64,000 nt of DNA from Amycolatopsis jejuensis. GTDB taxonomy: Bacteria; Actinomycetota; Actinomycetes; Mycobacteriales; Pseudonocardiaceae. Every line of letters begins with the position of its first letter. Position 1 is the first letter of the stretch. Below, piece by piece: positions 27,320 to 35,254 of the stretch. Both the position numbers and the translations under genes were made by a program. The notes beneath the pieces were generated by a model. That model was given only the letters and a program-made list of their open reading frames with translations, had not been told where the DNA came from and searched no databases. The stretch lies in contig NZ_JNYZ01000012.1 in NCBI RefSeq assembly GCF_000717335.1, positions 454,516-518,515 on the forward strand, in the 5' to 3' direction.

Positions 27320-27906
27320 CAGGCACCTGCCTTGATCGTGGCCAGCGCGGCTTCGGCAACCTTGGTCACCAGTGCGCACGGATCGCGGTAGGAACTCGAA
27401 CTCGGGCGGAGATTGGACGAAACCGAGAACGTTTCCTCGTTGGTGACGCCGACGAACACCTGGCATCCTCCGCTCTGGCGGTCGTCGTGAACGCCGGAGA
27501 ATGCAGCTGGATGGTCAGAGATGGCCGGAGATGGTTCGAAGTATCCGCCACCTGCATCGATGCTGTTCTTGTAGACAGTCTGCAGTCCTCCTTGCCCGGG
27601 GAGGAATCCGAGGTGAATGCTGCTGTTGTCGCTGTCGTTCCAGGCACAAGCGGGTGCGACGTTGCCCGGGGCTTTCCTGTTTCGCACTGCGCCGAATACC
27701 TCGGTGGCTTGCGCCTGAGTCAGGGCGGCGCAGGGGTCCTGTTCGTATTTGCCGACGTTGAGCGGGTTGGCTACCTGGGGGACTTGCGGGCCGGTGCTGG
27801 ACGGCGGCGCGGTACTCGCAGGCGGTGTGCCGGGGGTGGACGAGCAAGCCGTGGCCGCGAGGAGCACGAGGCCGATCGCCGCGGCGCGGTTGATGGTTTT
27901 CGTCAC
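27319..27906 (-). CDS. DUF3558 lipoprotein
   Basis: 195 aa. Lipoprotein signal LLAATAC with Cys21, a Ser/Thr/Pro linker to residue 45, then the DUF3558 domain: DPCAALTQAQATEVFG, ACAWNDSD, CQVFVGVTNEETFSV, YRDPCALVTKVAEAAL. Cysteines likely form disulfides outside the cell. DUF3558 lipoproteins are common beside ESX-substrate genes in Pseudonocardiaceae. It starts 4 nt after the upstream gene and overlaps the PPE-like gene by 1 nt. Function unknown. Confidence 0.85.
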   Translation of the reverse strand: MTKTINRAAAIGLVLLAATACSSTPGTPPASTAPPSSTGPQVPQVANPLNVGKYEQDPCAALTQAQATEVFGAVRNRKAPGNVAPACAWNDSDNSSIHLGFLPGQGGLQTVYKNSIDAGGGYFEPSPAISDHPAAFSGVHDDRQSGGCQVFVGVTNEETFSVSSNLRPSSSSYRDPCALVTKVAEAALATIKAGA

Positions 27907-27910
27907 CGGG

Positions 27911-28393
27911 TCATCCTCGCTTGTCCAGGCCGTGTGCGTTTGCCTGGTCTTGTTGCTCGTACTTGGCGATGGCTTGCTTCAACTGGTCTGCGTAGCCTTG
28001 TGCATAGGCTTGTTGCTGCTGGAGGCTCGCGACATAGGCATCGGCGTGGCTGTCGGCTGCCTTCTTCTGCAAAGTGCTCGCGGGGTCTTCGGCGGGTTTG
28101 GTGACGCCTCGCAGCTGCTGCCCGTCGTTGATCATGTCATTCAGTTCGTCTGCGATGCCCTGCCACTCCGGGAGCAGGGATTTCATCGCGTCGATGTCCA
28201 TCGTGAACCCGCCGCCTGCCGCAGCGGCGTCGACCTTGGCGTCGTCGGCGGCGCGCTGCTGGTAGATGCGCGTGCCTGCCGTGCTCATGGCCTCGTTGAA
28301 CCGCTTGTCCTGTGCGTCGCGTTTCGCCTGTTCTTCCGGGCTGAGATAGCCGGCCCGGTGGTGCCTCGCCCCGGAGGACTGGTCGTCGCTCAC
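27911..28393 (-). CDS. Helical ESX-cassette protein, function unknown
   Basis: 160 aa from the GTG at 28393, which has AGGGGAG upstream; the open frame extends 25 codons further into poorly coding sequence. The protein is mostly charged helix, ending in a Gln/Ala-rich coiled-coil-like stretch (SLQQQQAYAQGYADQLKQAI). No signal peptide or membrane segment. First gene of the four-gene cassette with DUF3558, PPE-like and EspG genes. It could be a WXG100-type partner, though it is longer and has no WXG motif. Confidence 0.6.
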   Translation of the reverse strand: MSDDQSSGARHHRAGYLSPEEQAKRDAQDKRFNEAMSTAGTRIYQQRAADDAKVDAAAAGGGFTMDIDAMKSLLPEWQGIADELNDMINDGQQLRGVTKPAEDPASTLQKKAADSHADAYVASLQQQQAYAQGYADQLKQAIAKYEQQDQANAHGLDKRG

Positions 28394-28561
28394 GATTGCG
28401 CTCCCCTTCGCCTCGTGATCGCAGTAGCACTGTCTGCAACTGCCGACAATGTGACCGAGGATAGCCAAATGTGGTTCCCCACGGCGGCGAATTCGCCCGA
28501 TGTCGTGGTGCCGGTGCCGCCGGTTGCAGGGCGGGTGACCAGTGCGGGCGATGGGCAGGAC

Positions 28562-28567
28562 TACGCT
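28562..28567 (+). promoter_or_regulatory. Leaderless -10 box of tsaB-rimI-tsaD
   Basis: TACGCT, 8 nt before the GTG at 28576, with no ribosome site; the same hexamer precedes glmS. It gives the t6A genes a promoter of their own after their separation from alr-tsaE. Confidence 0.5.
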
Positions 28568-28575
28568 GGGACACC

Positions 28576-29241
28576 GTGCTGGTACTGGCGATCGACACGG
28601 CGACCCCGGCGGTGACCGCGGGCATTGTCGCCGTCGACGAGGCGGAACTCGTCACTCGGGCGGACCGCGTCACGGTGGATCCGCGGGCGCATGGTGAGCT
28701 CATCGCCCCGCATGCGCTCGCCGCGGCCGAGGAAGCCGGGGTCACGCTGCGAGAGCTCGACGCGATCGTCTGCGGGGTCGGCCCTGGGCCGTTCACCGGG
28801 CTGCGGGCCGGGATGGCCACTGCGGCGGCGTACGCGCACGCGCTCGGCATCCCCGCGTACCCGGTGTGCAGCCTCGACGCCATCGCCGCCGACGTCGTGC
28901 GTACGGACAAGCCGTTCCTCGTCTTCACCGACGCGCGCCGCCGCGAGGTCTACTGGGCTGCGTACGACGCTTCGGGCGCTCGGGTCGACGGTCCGCACGT
29001 CCAGCGTCCCGCTGAGGTCGACACCGGTGTACGCGTCGCTGCCGGTGACGGTGCGCTGCAGTATGCGGACGCGGTAGGCGTGGTCCCGATCGAGCCGCGG
29101 TTCCCTTCGCCGTCGGGGCTGGTGCGCGTCGCGCGTACGGCGCTTCTGTCGCGCGCGGAGCCGGAGCCGCTCACGCCGCTGTACCTACGTCGTCCGGACG
29201 CTGTCGAGCCCACAGCGCGCAAGAGGGTGACCGCGCCGTGA
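28576..29241 (+). CDS. tsaB: tRNA t6A biosynthesis protein TsaB
   Basis: 221 aa from the GTG at 28576; the longer frame adds 35 residues unlike any TsaB. N-terminal VLVLAIDTATPAVTAGI, then GVGPGPFTGLRAGMATA (the TsaB/TsaD-shared loop), and the SLDAIAAD region mark the family. TsaB is the scaffold partner of TsaD in t6A synthesis. It overlaps rimI by 4 nt. The C-terminal portion ends in TPLYLRRPDAVE, the usual TsaB tail. Confidence 0.95.
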   Translation: MLVLAIDTATPAVTAGIVAVDEAELVTRADRVTVDPRAHGELIAPHALAAAEEAGVTLRELDAIVCGVGPGPFTGLRAGMATAAAYAHALGIPAYPVCSLDAIAADVVRTDKPFLVFTDARRREVYWAAYDASGARVDGPHVQRPAEVDTGVRVAAGDGALQYADAVGVVPIEPRFPSPSGLVRVARTALLSRAEPEPLTPLYLRRPDAVEPTARKRVTAP

Positions 29242-29720
29242 AACTCGACCAACTGCGCCGCGCTGACGTCGCGAAGTGTGCGGAGATCGAGAAGATCCTC
29301 TTCCCCGGCGACGACCCATGGAGTGCGCGCGCGTTCCACTCCGAACTCGACCAAGGCCACTACTACCTAGCCGCGCGTACGGACGACGGTACGCAGCTGC
29401 TCGGGTACGCGGGCCTCGCCGTCGTCGGCCATCGCGGCGACTACGAAGCGACCGTACACACCATCGGCGTTGTGCCGGAGGCGCAAGGACAAGGCGTCGG
29501 TAAGACGTTGCTTCGGGCGCTTCTGACACGCGCCGACGAGCTGCGCGCACAGGTGTTCCTCGAAGTGCGTACGGACAACGACACCGCTGTCGGCCTGTAC
29601 GAGGCACACGGTTTCCAGAAGCTAGGTATCCGGAAGCGCTACTACCAGCCGTCCGGTGCAGACGCGTTCACCATGGCCCGCCCCGCGCAGGCCCCGGCAC
29701 GAGACGAGGTGGCCGGCTGA
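29238..29720 (+). CDS. rimI: Ribosomal-protein-alanine N-acetyltransferase RimI
   Basis: 160-aa GNAT enzyme. Acetyl-CoA loop [15 protein letters not shown], conserved [19 protein letters not shown], and [15 protein letters not shown] near the C-terminus, the RimI pattern. It acetylates the N-terminus of ribosomal protein S18 in E. coli; actinomycete relatives are broader. It is coupled to tsaB (4-nt overlap) and tsaD (1-nt overlap), the usual tsaB-rimI-tsaD operon. Confidence 0.94.
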   Translation: MKLDQLRRADVAKCAEIEKILFPGDDPWSARAFHSELDQGHYYLAARTDDGTQLLGYAGLAVVGHRGDYEATVHTIGVVPEAQGQGVGKTLLRALLTRADELRAQVFLEVRTDNDTAVGLYEAHGFQKLGIRKRYYQPSGADAFTMARPAQAPARDEVAG

Positions 29721-30766
29721 TGTCGCGCGTCATCATGGGAATCGAAAGCTCCTGCGACGAGACCGGCGTCGGCCTCGTCCGGCTGCACGACGACGGCGCG
29801 GTGGAACTGCTCGCCGACGAGGTCGCCTCCAGCGTCGAGCAGCACGCGCGCTTCGGCGGCGTCGTACCCGAGGTCGCCAGCCGGGCGCACCTCGAAGCGA
29901 TGGTGCCCACCGTTGAGCGGGCGTTCGCCACGGCCGGGCTGAAACTGTCCGATGTGGACGCCATTGCCGTCACCGCCGGGCCGGGCCTGGCGGGCGCTTT
30001 GCTGGTGGGCGTTTCCGCCGCGAAGGCGTACGCGACCGCGCTGGACGTTCCGCTGTACGGCGTGAATCACCTCGCCGGGCACATCGCGGTGGACACGCTG
30101 CAGCACGGTCCGCTGCCGTCACCGGTGCTGGCGCTGCTGGTGTCCGGCGGGCACACGCAGCTGCTGCGCGTGGACGACATCGCGTTGAGCATCACCGAGC
30201 TGGGGTCCACTGTGGACGATGCAGCGGGGGAGGCGTACGACAAGGTCGCGCGCGTGCTGGCCCTGCCGTACCCGGGCGGCCCGCCGATCGACAAGGCAGC
30301 CAAACAGGGTAACCGCAAAGCGATCGCGTTCCCCCGCGGAATGACCGGCCCCCGCGACGCGAAGTTCGACTTTTCCTTCTCCGGCTTGAAAACCGCCGTG
30401 GCGCGATGGGTGGAGAACGCCGAACGCACCGGCGCCGAGGTCCCGGTGAACGACGTCGCCGCGTCGTTCCAGGAAGCAGTGGCGGACGTGCTGACGGCGA
30501 AAGCCATCCGCGCGGCCCGCGAGCAAGGCGTCGGCACGCTGGTGATTTCCGGTGGGGTGGCAGCGAATTCGCGCCTGTCCGAGCTGGCCGCGGAACGCTG
30601 CGCCGAGGCAGGCATCGAGCTGCGGGTCCCGCGGCCGCGGCTGTGCACGGACAACGGCGCGATGATCGCGGCGTTGGGTGCACACGTGGTGGCCGCGGGC
30701 CGGCCGGTGGCGCCGCTGGACTTCTCCGCGAATCCAGGCCTGCCGGTGGGTGTGGTGTCGCTCTAG
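29720..30766 (+). CDS. tsaD: tRNA t6A threonylcarbamoyltransferase TsaD
   Basis: 348 aa, standard length. Iron-binding NHLAGH with His117 and His121, [13 protein letters not shown] at the N-terminus, [10 protein letters not shown], and the late [10 protein letters not shown] and [12 protein letters not shown] motifs. It catalyses transfer of the threonylcarbamoyl group to A37 of ANN-decoding tRNAs. Last gene of the operon; its stop overlaps that of the convergent epimerase gene by 3 nt within CTAG. Confidence 0.97.
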   Translation: MSRVIMGIESSCDETGVGLVRLHDDGAVELLADEVASSVEQHARFGGVVPEVASRAHLEAMVPTVERAFATAGLKLSDVDAIAVTAGPGLAGALLVGVSAAKAYATALDVPLYGVNHLAGHIAVDTLQHGPLPSPVLALLVSGGHTQLLRVDDIALSITELGSTVDDAAGEAYDKVARVLALPYPGGPPIDKAAKQGNRKAIAFPRGMTGPRDAKFDFSFSGLKTAVARWVENAERTGAEVPVNDVAASFQEAVADVLTAKAIRAAREQGVGTLVISGGVAANSRLSELAAERCAEAGIELRVPRPRLCTDNGAMIAALGAHVVAAGRPVAPLDFSANPGLPVGVVSL

Positions 30767-31920
30767 CTGGTGGCCTGAAGCCCCGCGGCCGCGGAGATAC
30801 CCAGCAACGCTTCGATCGCCACCACAGAACGCTCAGCCGCCGACCCGTCACCGTACGGATTGGCCGACGCCGCAGCGCAAAGATCCCCGCGGAGGATGCG
30901 CGCGGCCGTTTCCGTGATCAAGCCCTCGTCAGTCCCCACTAGCCACGCGCAACCTGCCTCGACGCCTTCCGGGCGTTCCGTCGTGTCGCGCAGTACCAGC
31001 ACTGGCGTACCGAACGTCGGCGCTTCCTCCTGGATACCACCCGAATCCGTGAGCACCAGCGACGCCAGCCGCAGAGCGCGCACCAGATCCGGGTACTCCA
31101 GCGGCTCGGTGACAGTGACCCGCGGGACTCCGCCCAAAGCTTCCTCGACCTGCGTCCGCACCGCCGGATTCGGATGCACCGGGAACAACACCTGCACGCT
31201 CGGATGCGCATCGACGATCCGGCGGACCGCAGCGAGCGTGCGCGCCATCGGTTCGCCCCACGACTCTCGGCGATGCGACGTGACCAGCACCAACTGCTCG
31301 CCCGCCTCGGCAATCCCCATCTCCAGCAACGCAAGCGCTTGATCCCGCGCGGGCAGGTCGCGGGCGGCCACCGCCAGCACCGCGTCGACCACCGTGTTGC
31401 CGGTGCGCACGATCCGTTCCGCGGGCACGCCTTCGGCCCGCAGGGCAGCCGCCGCGGCGGGCGTGGGGACCAGGTGCAGGGCCGCGATCCGCGAGATCAT
31501 CTGCCGGGTCCCCTCCTCGGGGAACGGCGACGTCAGGTCGTTCGTGCGCAGCCCGGCTTCGAGGTGTACCACCGGAATGCCGAGCCAGAACGCGGCGAGC
31601 GCGCCGGCCAGCCCGGTGGTGGTGTCGCCCTGTACGACGACCGCTGACGGCGCGTACCGGCGCAGCGTTTCGTCCAGCGCGGGTAGCAACCCGGACACCA
31701 GTTCGGCCTGCGTGCCGGACACCCGTGGCGGTACGTCCAGCCACGCGTCCACGGTCACCCCGAACGGTACGAGCGCCTGCTCGACCATGCCCTGATGCTG
31801 TCCGCTGTGGACGACGAGCGGCCGCAGCCCTGGCCGGGCGTCCAGCGCCAGCGCGAGCGGGGCGAGCTTCACCGCCTCCGGTCGCGTACCGGCCAGCAGC
31901 ATCACATCCACTACGTTCAC
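30763..31920 (-). CDS. wecB: UDP-N-acetylglucosamine 2-epimerase (non-hydrolysing)
   Basis: 385 aa. [12 protein letters not shown] at the N-terminus, [26 protein letters not shown], the PEEGTRQMI motif, [12 protein letters not shown], and [19 protein letters not shown] are those of the non-hydrolysing epimerase. It interconverts UDP-GlcNAc and UDP-ManNAc for surface polysaccharide. It lies 60 nt before the surface-anchoring locus on the same strand; cooperation with the GT2 enzyme there is an inference. The true start may be one of several GTGs. Confidence 0.92.
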   Translation of the reverse strand: MNVVDVMLLAGTRPEAVKLAPLALALDARPGLRPLVVHSGQHQGMVEQALVPFGVTVDAWLDVPPRVSGTQAELVSGLLPALDETLRRYAPSAVVVQGDTTTGLAGALAAFWLGIPVVHLEAGLRTNDLTSPFPEEGTRQMISRIAALHLVPTPAAAAALRAEGVPAERIVRTGNTVVDAVLAVAARDLPARDQALALLEMGIAEAGEQLVLVTSHRRESWGEPMARTLAAVRRIVDAHPSVQVLFPVHPNPAVRTQVEEALGGVPRVTVTEPLEYPDLVRALRLASLVLTDSGGIQEEAPTFGTPVLVLRDTTERPEGVEAGCAWLVGTDEGLITETAARILRGDLCAAASANPYGDGSAAERSVVAIEALLGISAAAGLQATS

Positions 31921-31980
31921 CCTTCCGAGTGTCCCCGAAAACCGGGCTGCCGGCGGGGGAACGCCGGCAGCCCGGGTGAT

Positions 31981-32160
31981 TCAGCCGTCCGAGCGGGCGA
32001 ACCGCCGGTTGCGGCGGTGGACGGCGATCAGCGCGGCGATCCCGAGGATCACCAGCAGTACGCCCATCGTGACCCACCAGCCGACGTCGGCACCGGTGGC
32101 GGCGAGGGTACCCACCCCGCCACCGGCGACGCCGACTCCGGCGCCAGGCATCTTGTACAT
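31981..32160 (-). CDS. 59-aa LAATG cell-wall-sorting-type membrane protein
   Basis: 59 aa, ATG at 32160 with GAGGTGATGG upstream. Order: Gly/Ala/Val-rich segment, the pentapeptide LAATG (19-23), a hydrophobic helix (about 27-47), and a basic tail HRRNRRFARSDG. This is the layout of a C-terminal sorting signal, and LAxTG is the motif of class E sortases in actinomycetes, but there is no exported domain in front and no separate signal peptide. It is 20 nt downstream of the predicted anchored protein on the same strand. Too short to be a typical substrate. Confidence 0.65.
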   Translation of the reverse strand: MYKMPGAGVGVAGGGVGTLAATGADVGWWVTMGVLLVILGIAALIAVHRRNRRFARSDG

Positions 32161-32180
32161 CGATCCATCACCTCACGGGA

Positions 32181-32948
32181 TCAGGCGGCCGAACGCCGCC
32201 GGGTGAAGCGAAGACCGACCGGTACGGCGATGGCGGCGAGCACGCCGAAGCCGACCCACATGCCTGCTCCCGAAGCGAGCGGCATCGGCGGCGCGGCCGG
32301 GCCGCAGGTCGCCGAGGACAGGATCACGTCACCCGAACCGATCGCGCCGAGCCCGGTGCCGCCGAGCAGCTTCAGGTGCAGCGCGTTGACGGTGAGGCTG
32401 CCGTCCTTGTTCTTGATCTGCTCGTTGAGGATCAGCGTCGCGATGTGCAGCGGGCCGATCGCCACCTTGAGCTGCGTGTTCGCCGCCGGGTTGGCGTCGA
32501 TCTTGCCAAGGCTGCCCAGGTTCGCGTCGGCCAGCGTGCTGCTGCCCTTCACACCTTCCTGGGTCGCGGTGCACACGGCCTCGACGGCCTTCACGCCGAC
32601 CTTGCCGAGCGCGGCCTGCAGCAGCGGCACGCCGACGTCGGCGACCGAGGCCTTCGACGTGACCGCACCGGAGTTGTCGTCGCGCACGGCGGACGTCTTG
32701 ATCACGCCTGCGGTCAGGATTCCGGGCACGTTCGCGTTCACCGCGGTGTTGCTGGTCGGGCCGTTGGTGTTCGACGCGGCGATCGGGCCGAGCTTCACCG
32801 CGGGCTGCCCGAGCAGCTTCACGTCGACGTCGACGCCGTAGGCCGACCCGTCACCGGGAGCGGCGCTGGCCGGAACGGCTCCGGCCAGGGCGATGCTCGC
32901 CACGACAGCGGCGAGCAATCCGCCTCGTCGCACGAGGTGTCTCTTCAC
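32181..32948 (-). CDS. Exported surface protein, choice-of-anchor P-like
   Basis: 255 aa, GTG start with GGAGGACC. Signal peptide 1-29 (cleavage after ASA). The mature domain is rich in Ala, Val, Asn and Gly and contains TATQEGVKGSSTLADANL, resembling the choice-of-anchor P / SCO1860-type surface proteins. The C-terminus (PLASGAG, a hydrophobic helix from about 229, then RFTRRRSAA) is a tripartite sorting signal. It is divergent from an exosortase gene across 327 nt, so it is the likely substrate. Family name from memory; confidence moderate. Confidence 0.7.
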   Translation of the reverse strand: MKRHLVRRGGLLAAVVASIALAGAVPASAAPGDGSAYGVDVDVKLLGQPAVKLGPIAASNTNGPTSNTAVNANVPGILTAGVIKTSAVRDDNSGAVTSKASVADVGVPLLQAALGKVGVKAVEAVCTATQEGVKGSSTLADANLGSLGKIDANPAANTQLKVAIGPLHIATLILNEQIKNKDGSLTVNALHLKLLGGTGLGAIGSGDVILSSATCGPAAPPMPLASGAGMWVGFGVLAAIAVPVGLRFTRRRSAA

Positions 32949-33275
32949 TGGTCCTCCGATTTTTTGTCAGGCCGAGCCGCTGCACGGACGAATCCCGCTG
33001 AGCAAGAGTCGGCACGCGAATCGAATATCGGTGCGGCATTGAAAAATGGCACGCTTTTTTCGCCGGATCACCGCATCGAGTGATAAATCTGCGGTTTCTC
33101 CCAGGTCGAGTGAATCTTCACCCGAACGGCCTAGCAAGGTTTTCTCTAAATGTGCCGAAGGCTGCTCGGACGTCCCCGGAAAGGGGACACCCGTCGAATG
33201 GGGGGACCGCCGTGTTCTAGGCTCGCACACGGGGTCCACATCGTTTCCACTGGGTTTCGACCGGAGAGGTTCGTC
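32949..33275. promoter_or_regulatory. 327-nt divergent promoter region of the surface-anchoring locus
   Basis: Relatively AT-rich non-coding region between the divergent anchored-protein and exosortase genes. TAGGCT at 33218-33223 is a candidate -10 for the exosortase gene, about 50 nt before its start. Nothing further could be assigned; no long conserved palindrome was seen. Confidence 0.4.
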
Positions 33276-33833
33276 GTGACAACAGTCAACGCGCCGGTGT
33301 CGAGCGCATCCCGGTTTCCCCTGCGTATGGCGGTTTTCGGGGTGCTCGCCGCCGGGGTCGTGCTCGTGCTTCTCGAGCGCGGATACCGGGAACTCGAGGT
33401 GCAATTGGCCGGGCTCATCCTTCGGGTGATCACCTCATCGGGGGTCTATGTCGCTGGTGATCGGGAATCGGTCTACTTTGGGTTGTCCAGCGATACTCCA
33501 TTCGGGTTGCGAATGACCCCGGAATGCTCCTCGGTATTCCTTCTTCTTCCGTTGCTATTGGTAACCGCGGTGATGCTCTGGTTCCGTCCGCAGAATGCAC
33601 GCCGGCTCTTTTTTTCGCTGGGAATTTCCGTGATTGCGGTCATTCTGGTTAATCAGTTGCGAATTCTCACCATCGTCGGTCTCGTCAACGGTCTCGGCAC
33701 CGACGAGGGCTATTACTGGGGCCACACGCTGCTCGGCTCGATGGTCAGCGTGCTCGGCGGCGCGGTGTCGCTGGTGCTCTTCGTGTGGCTCGCCACCCGC
33801 AGGTCGAAGGCCGAGAAGCAGGCCGCGTCGTGA
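33276..33833 (+). CDS. Exosortase/archaeosortase-family transpeptidase, probably XrtP type
   Basis: 185-aa multi-pass membrane protein. The exosortase catalytic residues are visible: Cys84 in TPECSSVFLL, Arg129 in NQLRIL, and His150 in YYWGHTLLGS, in the usual order and membrane setting. Exosortases cut C-terminal sorting signals of exported proteins. The GTG at 33276 has a GGAGAGG site. The start codon of the GT2 gene overlaps its stop by 4 nt. An actinobacterial subgroup named exosortase P fits, from memory; the subgroup assignment is less certain than the superfamily. Confidence 0.85.
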   Translation: MTTVNAPVSSASRFPLRMAVFGVLAAGVVLVLLERGYRELEVQLAGLILRVITSSGVYVAGDRESVYFGLSSDTPFGLRMTPECSSVFLLLPLLLVTAVMLWFRPQNARRLFFSLGISVIAVILVNQLRILTIVGLVNGLGTDEGYYWGHTLLGSMVSVLGGAVSLVLFVWLATRRSKAEKQAAS

Positions 33834-35215
33834 CGGGTTCCGGCCTCAAGATCCTGCTGTCCATCACGCAGGCGTTCGCGCTCACCATGAGCGTCGCGTT
33901 CATCGTGTACGTCGTCGTGATCGTGGTGCCGTACCTGCGCCGCAAGCCCGCCCCGCTCGGCGATCCGGACGACTTCTCCTGGCACTTCTTCGTCCCCTGC
34001 CGCGACGAGGAGGTGGTGATCCGCGAGACCGTGCGGTACCTGCGCACCACGTTCCGCCGCGCGCACGTGTGGGTCGTCGACGACGATTCCGACGACCGCA
34101 CCGCCCGCGTCGTGCGCTCGGTGTGGCGCCGCAACGGCGGGTACGACCCGCATCTGCACCTGGTGGCCCGCCGCCGCCCGGAAGCGCGGACCGGCAAGGG
34201 AGACGCGCTCAACGCCGCGTACCGCGAGCTCGACGAGTGGCTGGAGCCGGACGTGGACCGCGACCGCGTGGTGGTCGTCGTGGTCGATGCCGACGGCCGA
34301 CCCGCGCCCAACTGCCTCGAGGTGTGCGCGGCGGACCATCTCTTCGGCGACGAGACCGTCGGCGCCGTGCAGCTCGACGTCCGGATGAGCAACGCCCGCA
34401 CCCGCCCGCCGGGGCGCACGTGGTTCTCCCGCGCGTTCGGGCTCAAGCTGGCGCAGCTGCAGGACCTGGAGTTCCGCACGGCGATCGCGGCGATCCAGAC
34501 GTCCCGCGGCTTCACCGGCACGATTTCCATGGGCGGCAACGGGCAGTTCACCCGGCTGTCCGCCTTGGACTCCATCGCGGGCGAGGATCTCGAGCCGTGG
34601 CGCGGGTCGCTGCTGGAGGACTTCGAGCTCGGCGTGCACCTGCTCACCGCGGGCTGGCGCACCGGGTTCACCCCGGACTCGCACGTGGCGCAGGAGGGGC
34701 TCTACAGCCTCCGCCGGTTCCTCGTGCAGCGCACCCGCTGGGGGCAGGGGACCATGCAGTGCATGCGGTACCTGCGCCGGATCTGGGACTCGCCGCACGT
34801 GTCCACGCTGGGCGCTGCCGAGATGATGTACTACCTGGCGCAGCCGTGGATGCAGCTGCTCGGCTCGCTGCTGTACCCGGTGCCGTTCATCCTGCTGCTG
34901 GTGAGCACGGCAGGCGACCCCGGCCAGGTGTGGACGTGGTTCACCGGCGGCGCCTGGATCCTGTTCGCCATCTACGGGTCGTTCGGGCTGCTGCCGTTCA
35001 TCGTGTGGGGCCCGATCTACCAGATGAAATGCCTGCGCAGCCGCAACATCTTCCGCGGTCTGGGCATGGGCCTGCTGTACGCGGGCTACATCTACACGTT
35101 CTACATCACGTCGTGGCGCGCGCTGTTCCGCCTGATCCGCGGGCGCAACGGCTGGGCCAAGACCCGGCGCAACACCGAGGCGTCCGCGGGCGTGAAGGTG
35201 GCGCTGGACTCGTGA
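33830..35215 (+). CDS. Family 2 membrane glycosyltransferase, processive-type
   Basis: 461 aa, GTG start overlapping the exosortase stop. One N-terminal helix, then a GT-A domain: VVDDDSDDRTA, VVVDADGRP (DxD), LLEDFELGVHL (acid base), and QRTRWGQG, the QxxRW motif of cellulose/hyaluronan-synthase-like enzymes; several C-terminal helices follow. It should make or extend a surface glycan from a UDP-sugar. Tight coupling to the exosortase suggests that the polymer or the anchored protein is modified together. Confidence 0.88.
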   Translation: MTGSGLKILLSITQAFALTMSVAFIVYVVVIVVPYLRRKPAPLGDPDDFSWHFFVPCRDEEVVIRETVRYLRTTFRRAHVWVVDDDSDDRTARVVRSVWRRNGGYDPHLHLVARRRPEARTGKGDALNAAYRELDEWLEPDVDRDRVVVVVVDADGRPAPNCLEVCAADHLFGDETVGAVQLDVRMSNARTRPPGRTWFSRAFGLKLAQLQDLEFRTAIAAIQTSRGFTGTISMGGNGQFTRLSALDSIAGEDLEPWRGSLLEDFELGVHLLTAGWRTGFTPDSHVAQEGLYSLRRFLVQRTRWGQGTMQCMRYLRRIWDSPHVSTLGAAEMMYYLAQPWMQLLGSLLYPVPFILLLVSTAGDPGQVWTWFTGGAWILFAIYGSFGLLPFIVWGPIYQMKCLRSRNIFRGLGMGLLYAGYIYTFYITSWRALFRLIRGRNGWAKTRRNTEASAGVKVALDS

Positions 35216-35243
35216 GTGGCTGTGCCCGGTCCGGCACAGCCAC
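35216..35243. terminator. Bidirectional terminator between GT2 and amidase 1
   Basis: Perfect 11-bp stem, GTGGCTGTGCC at 35216-35226 and its complement at 35233-35243, loop 6 nt. It begins right after the GT2 stop and lies before the stop of the convergent amidase. A related stem occurs at 37281-37315. Confidence 0.8.
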
Positions 35244-35254
35244 CCACGAGACCG

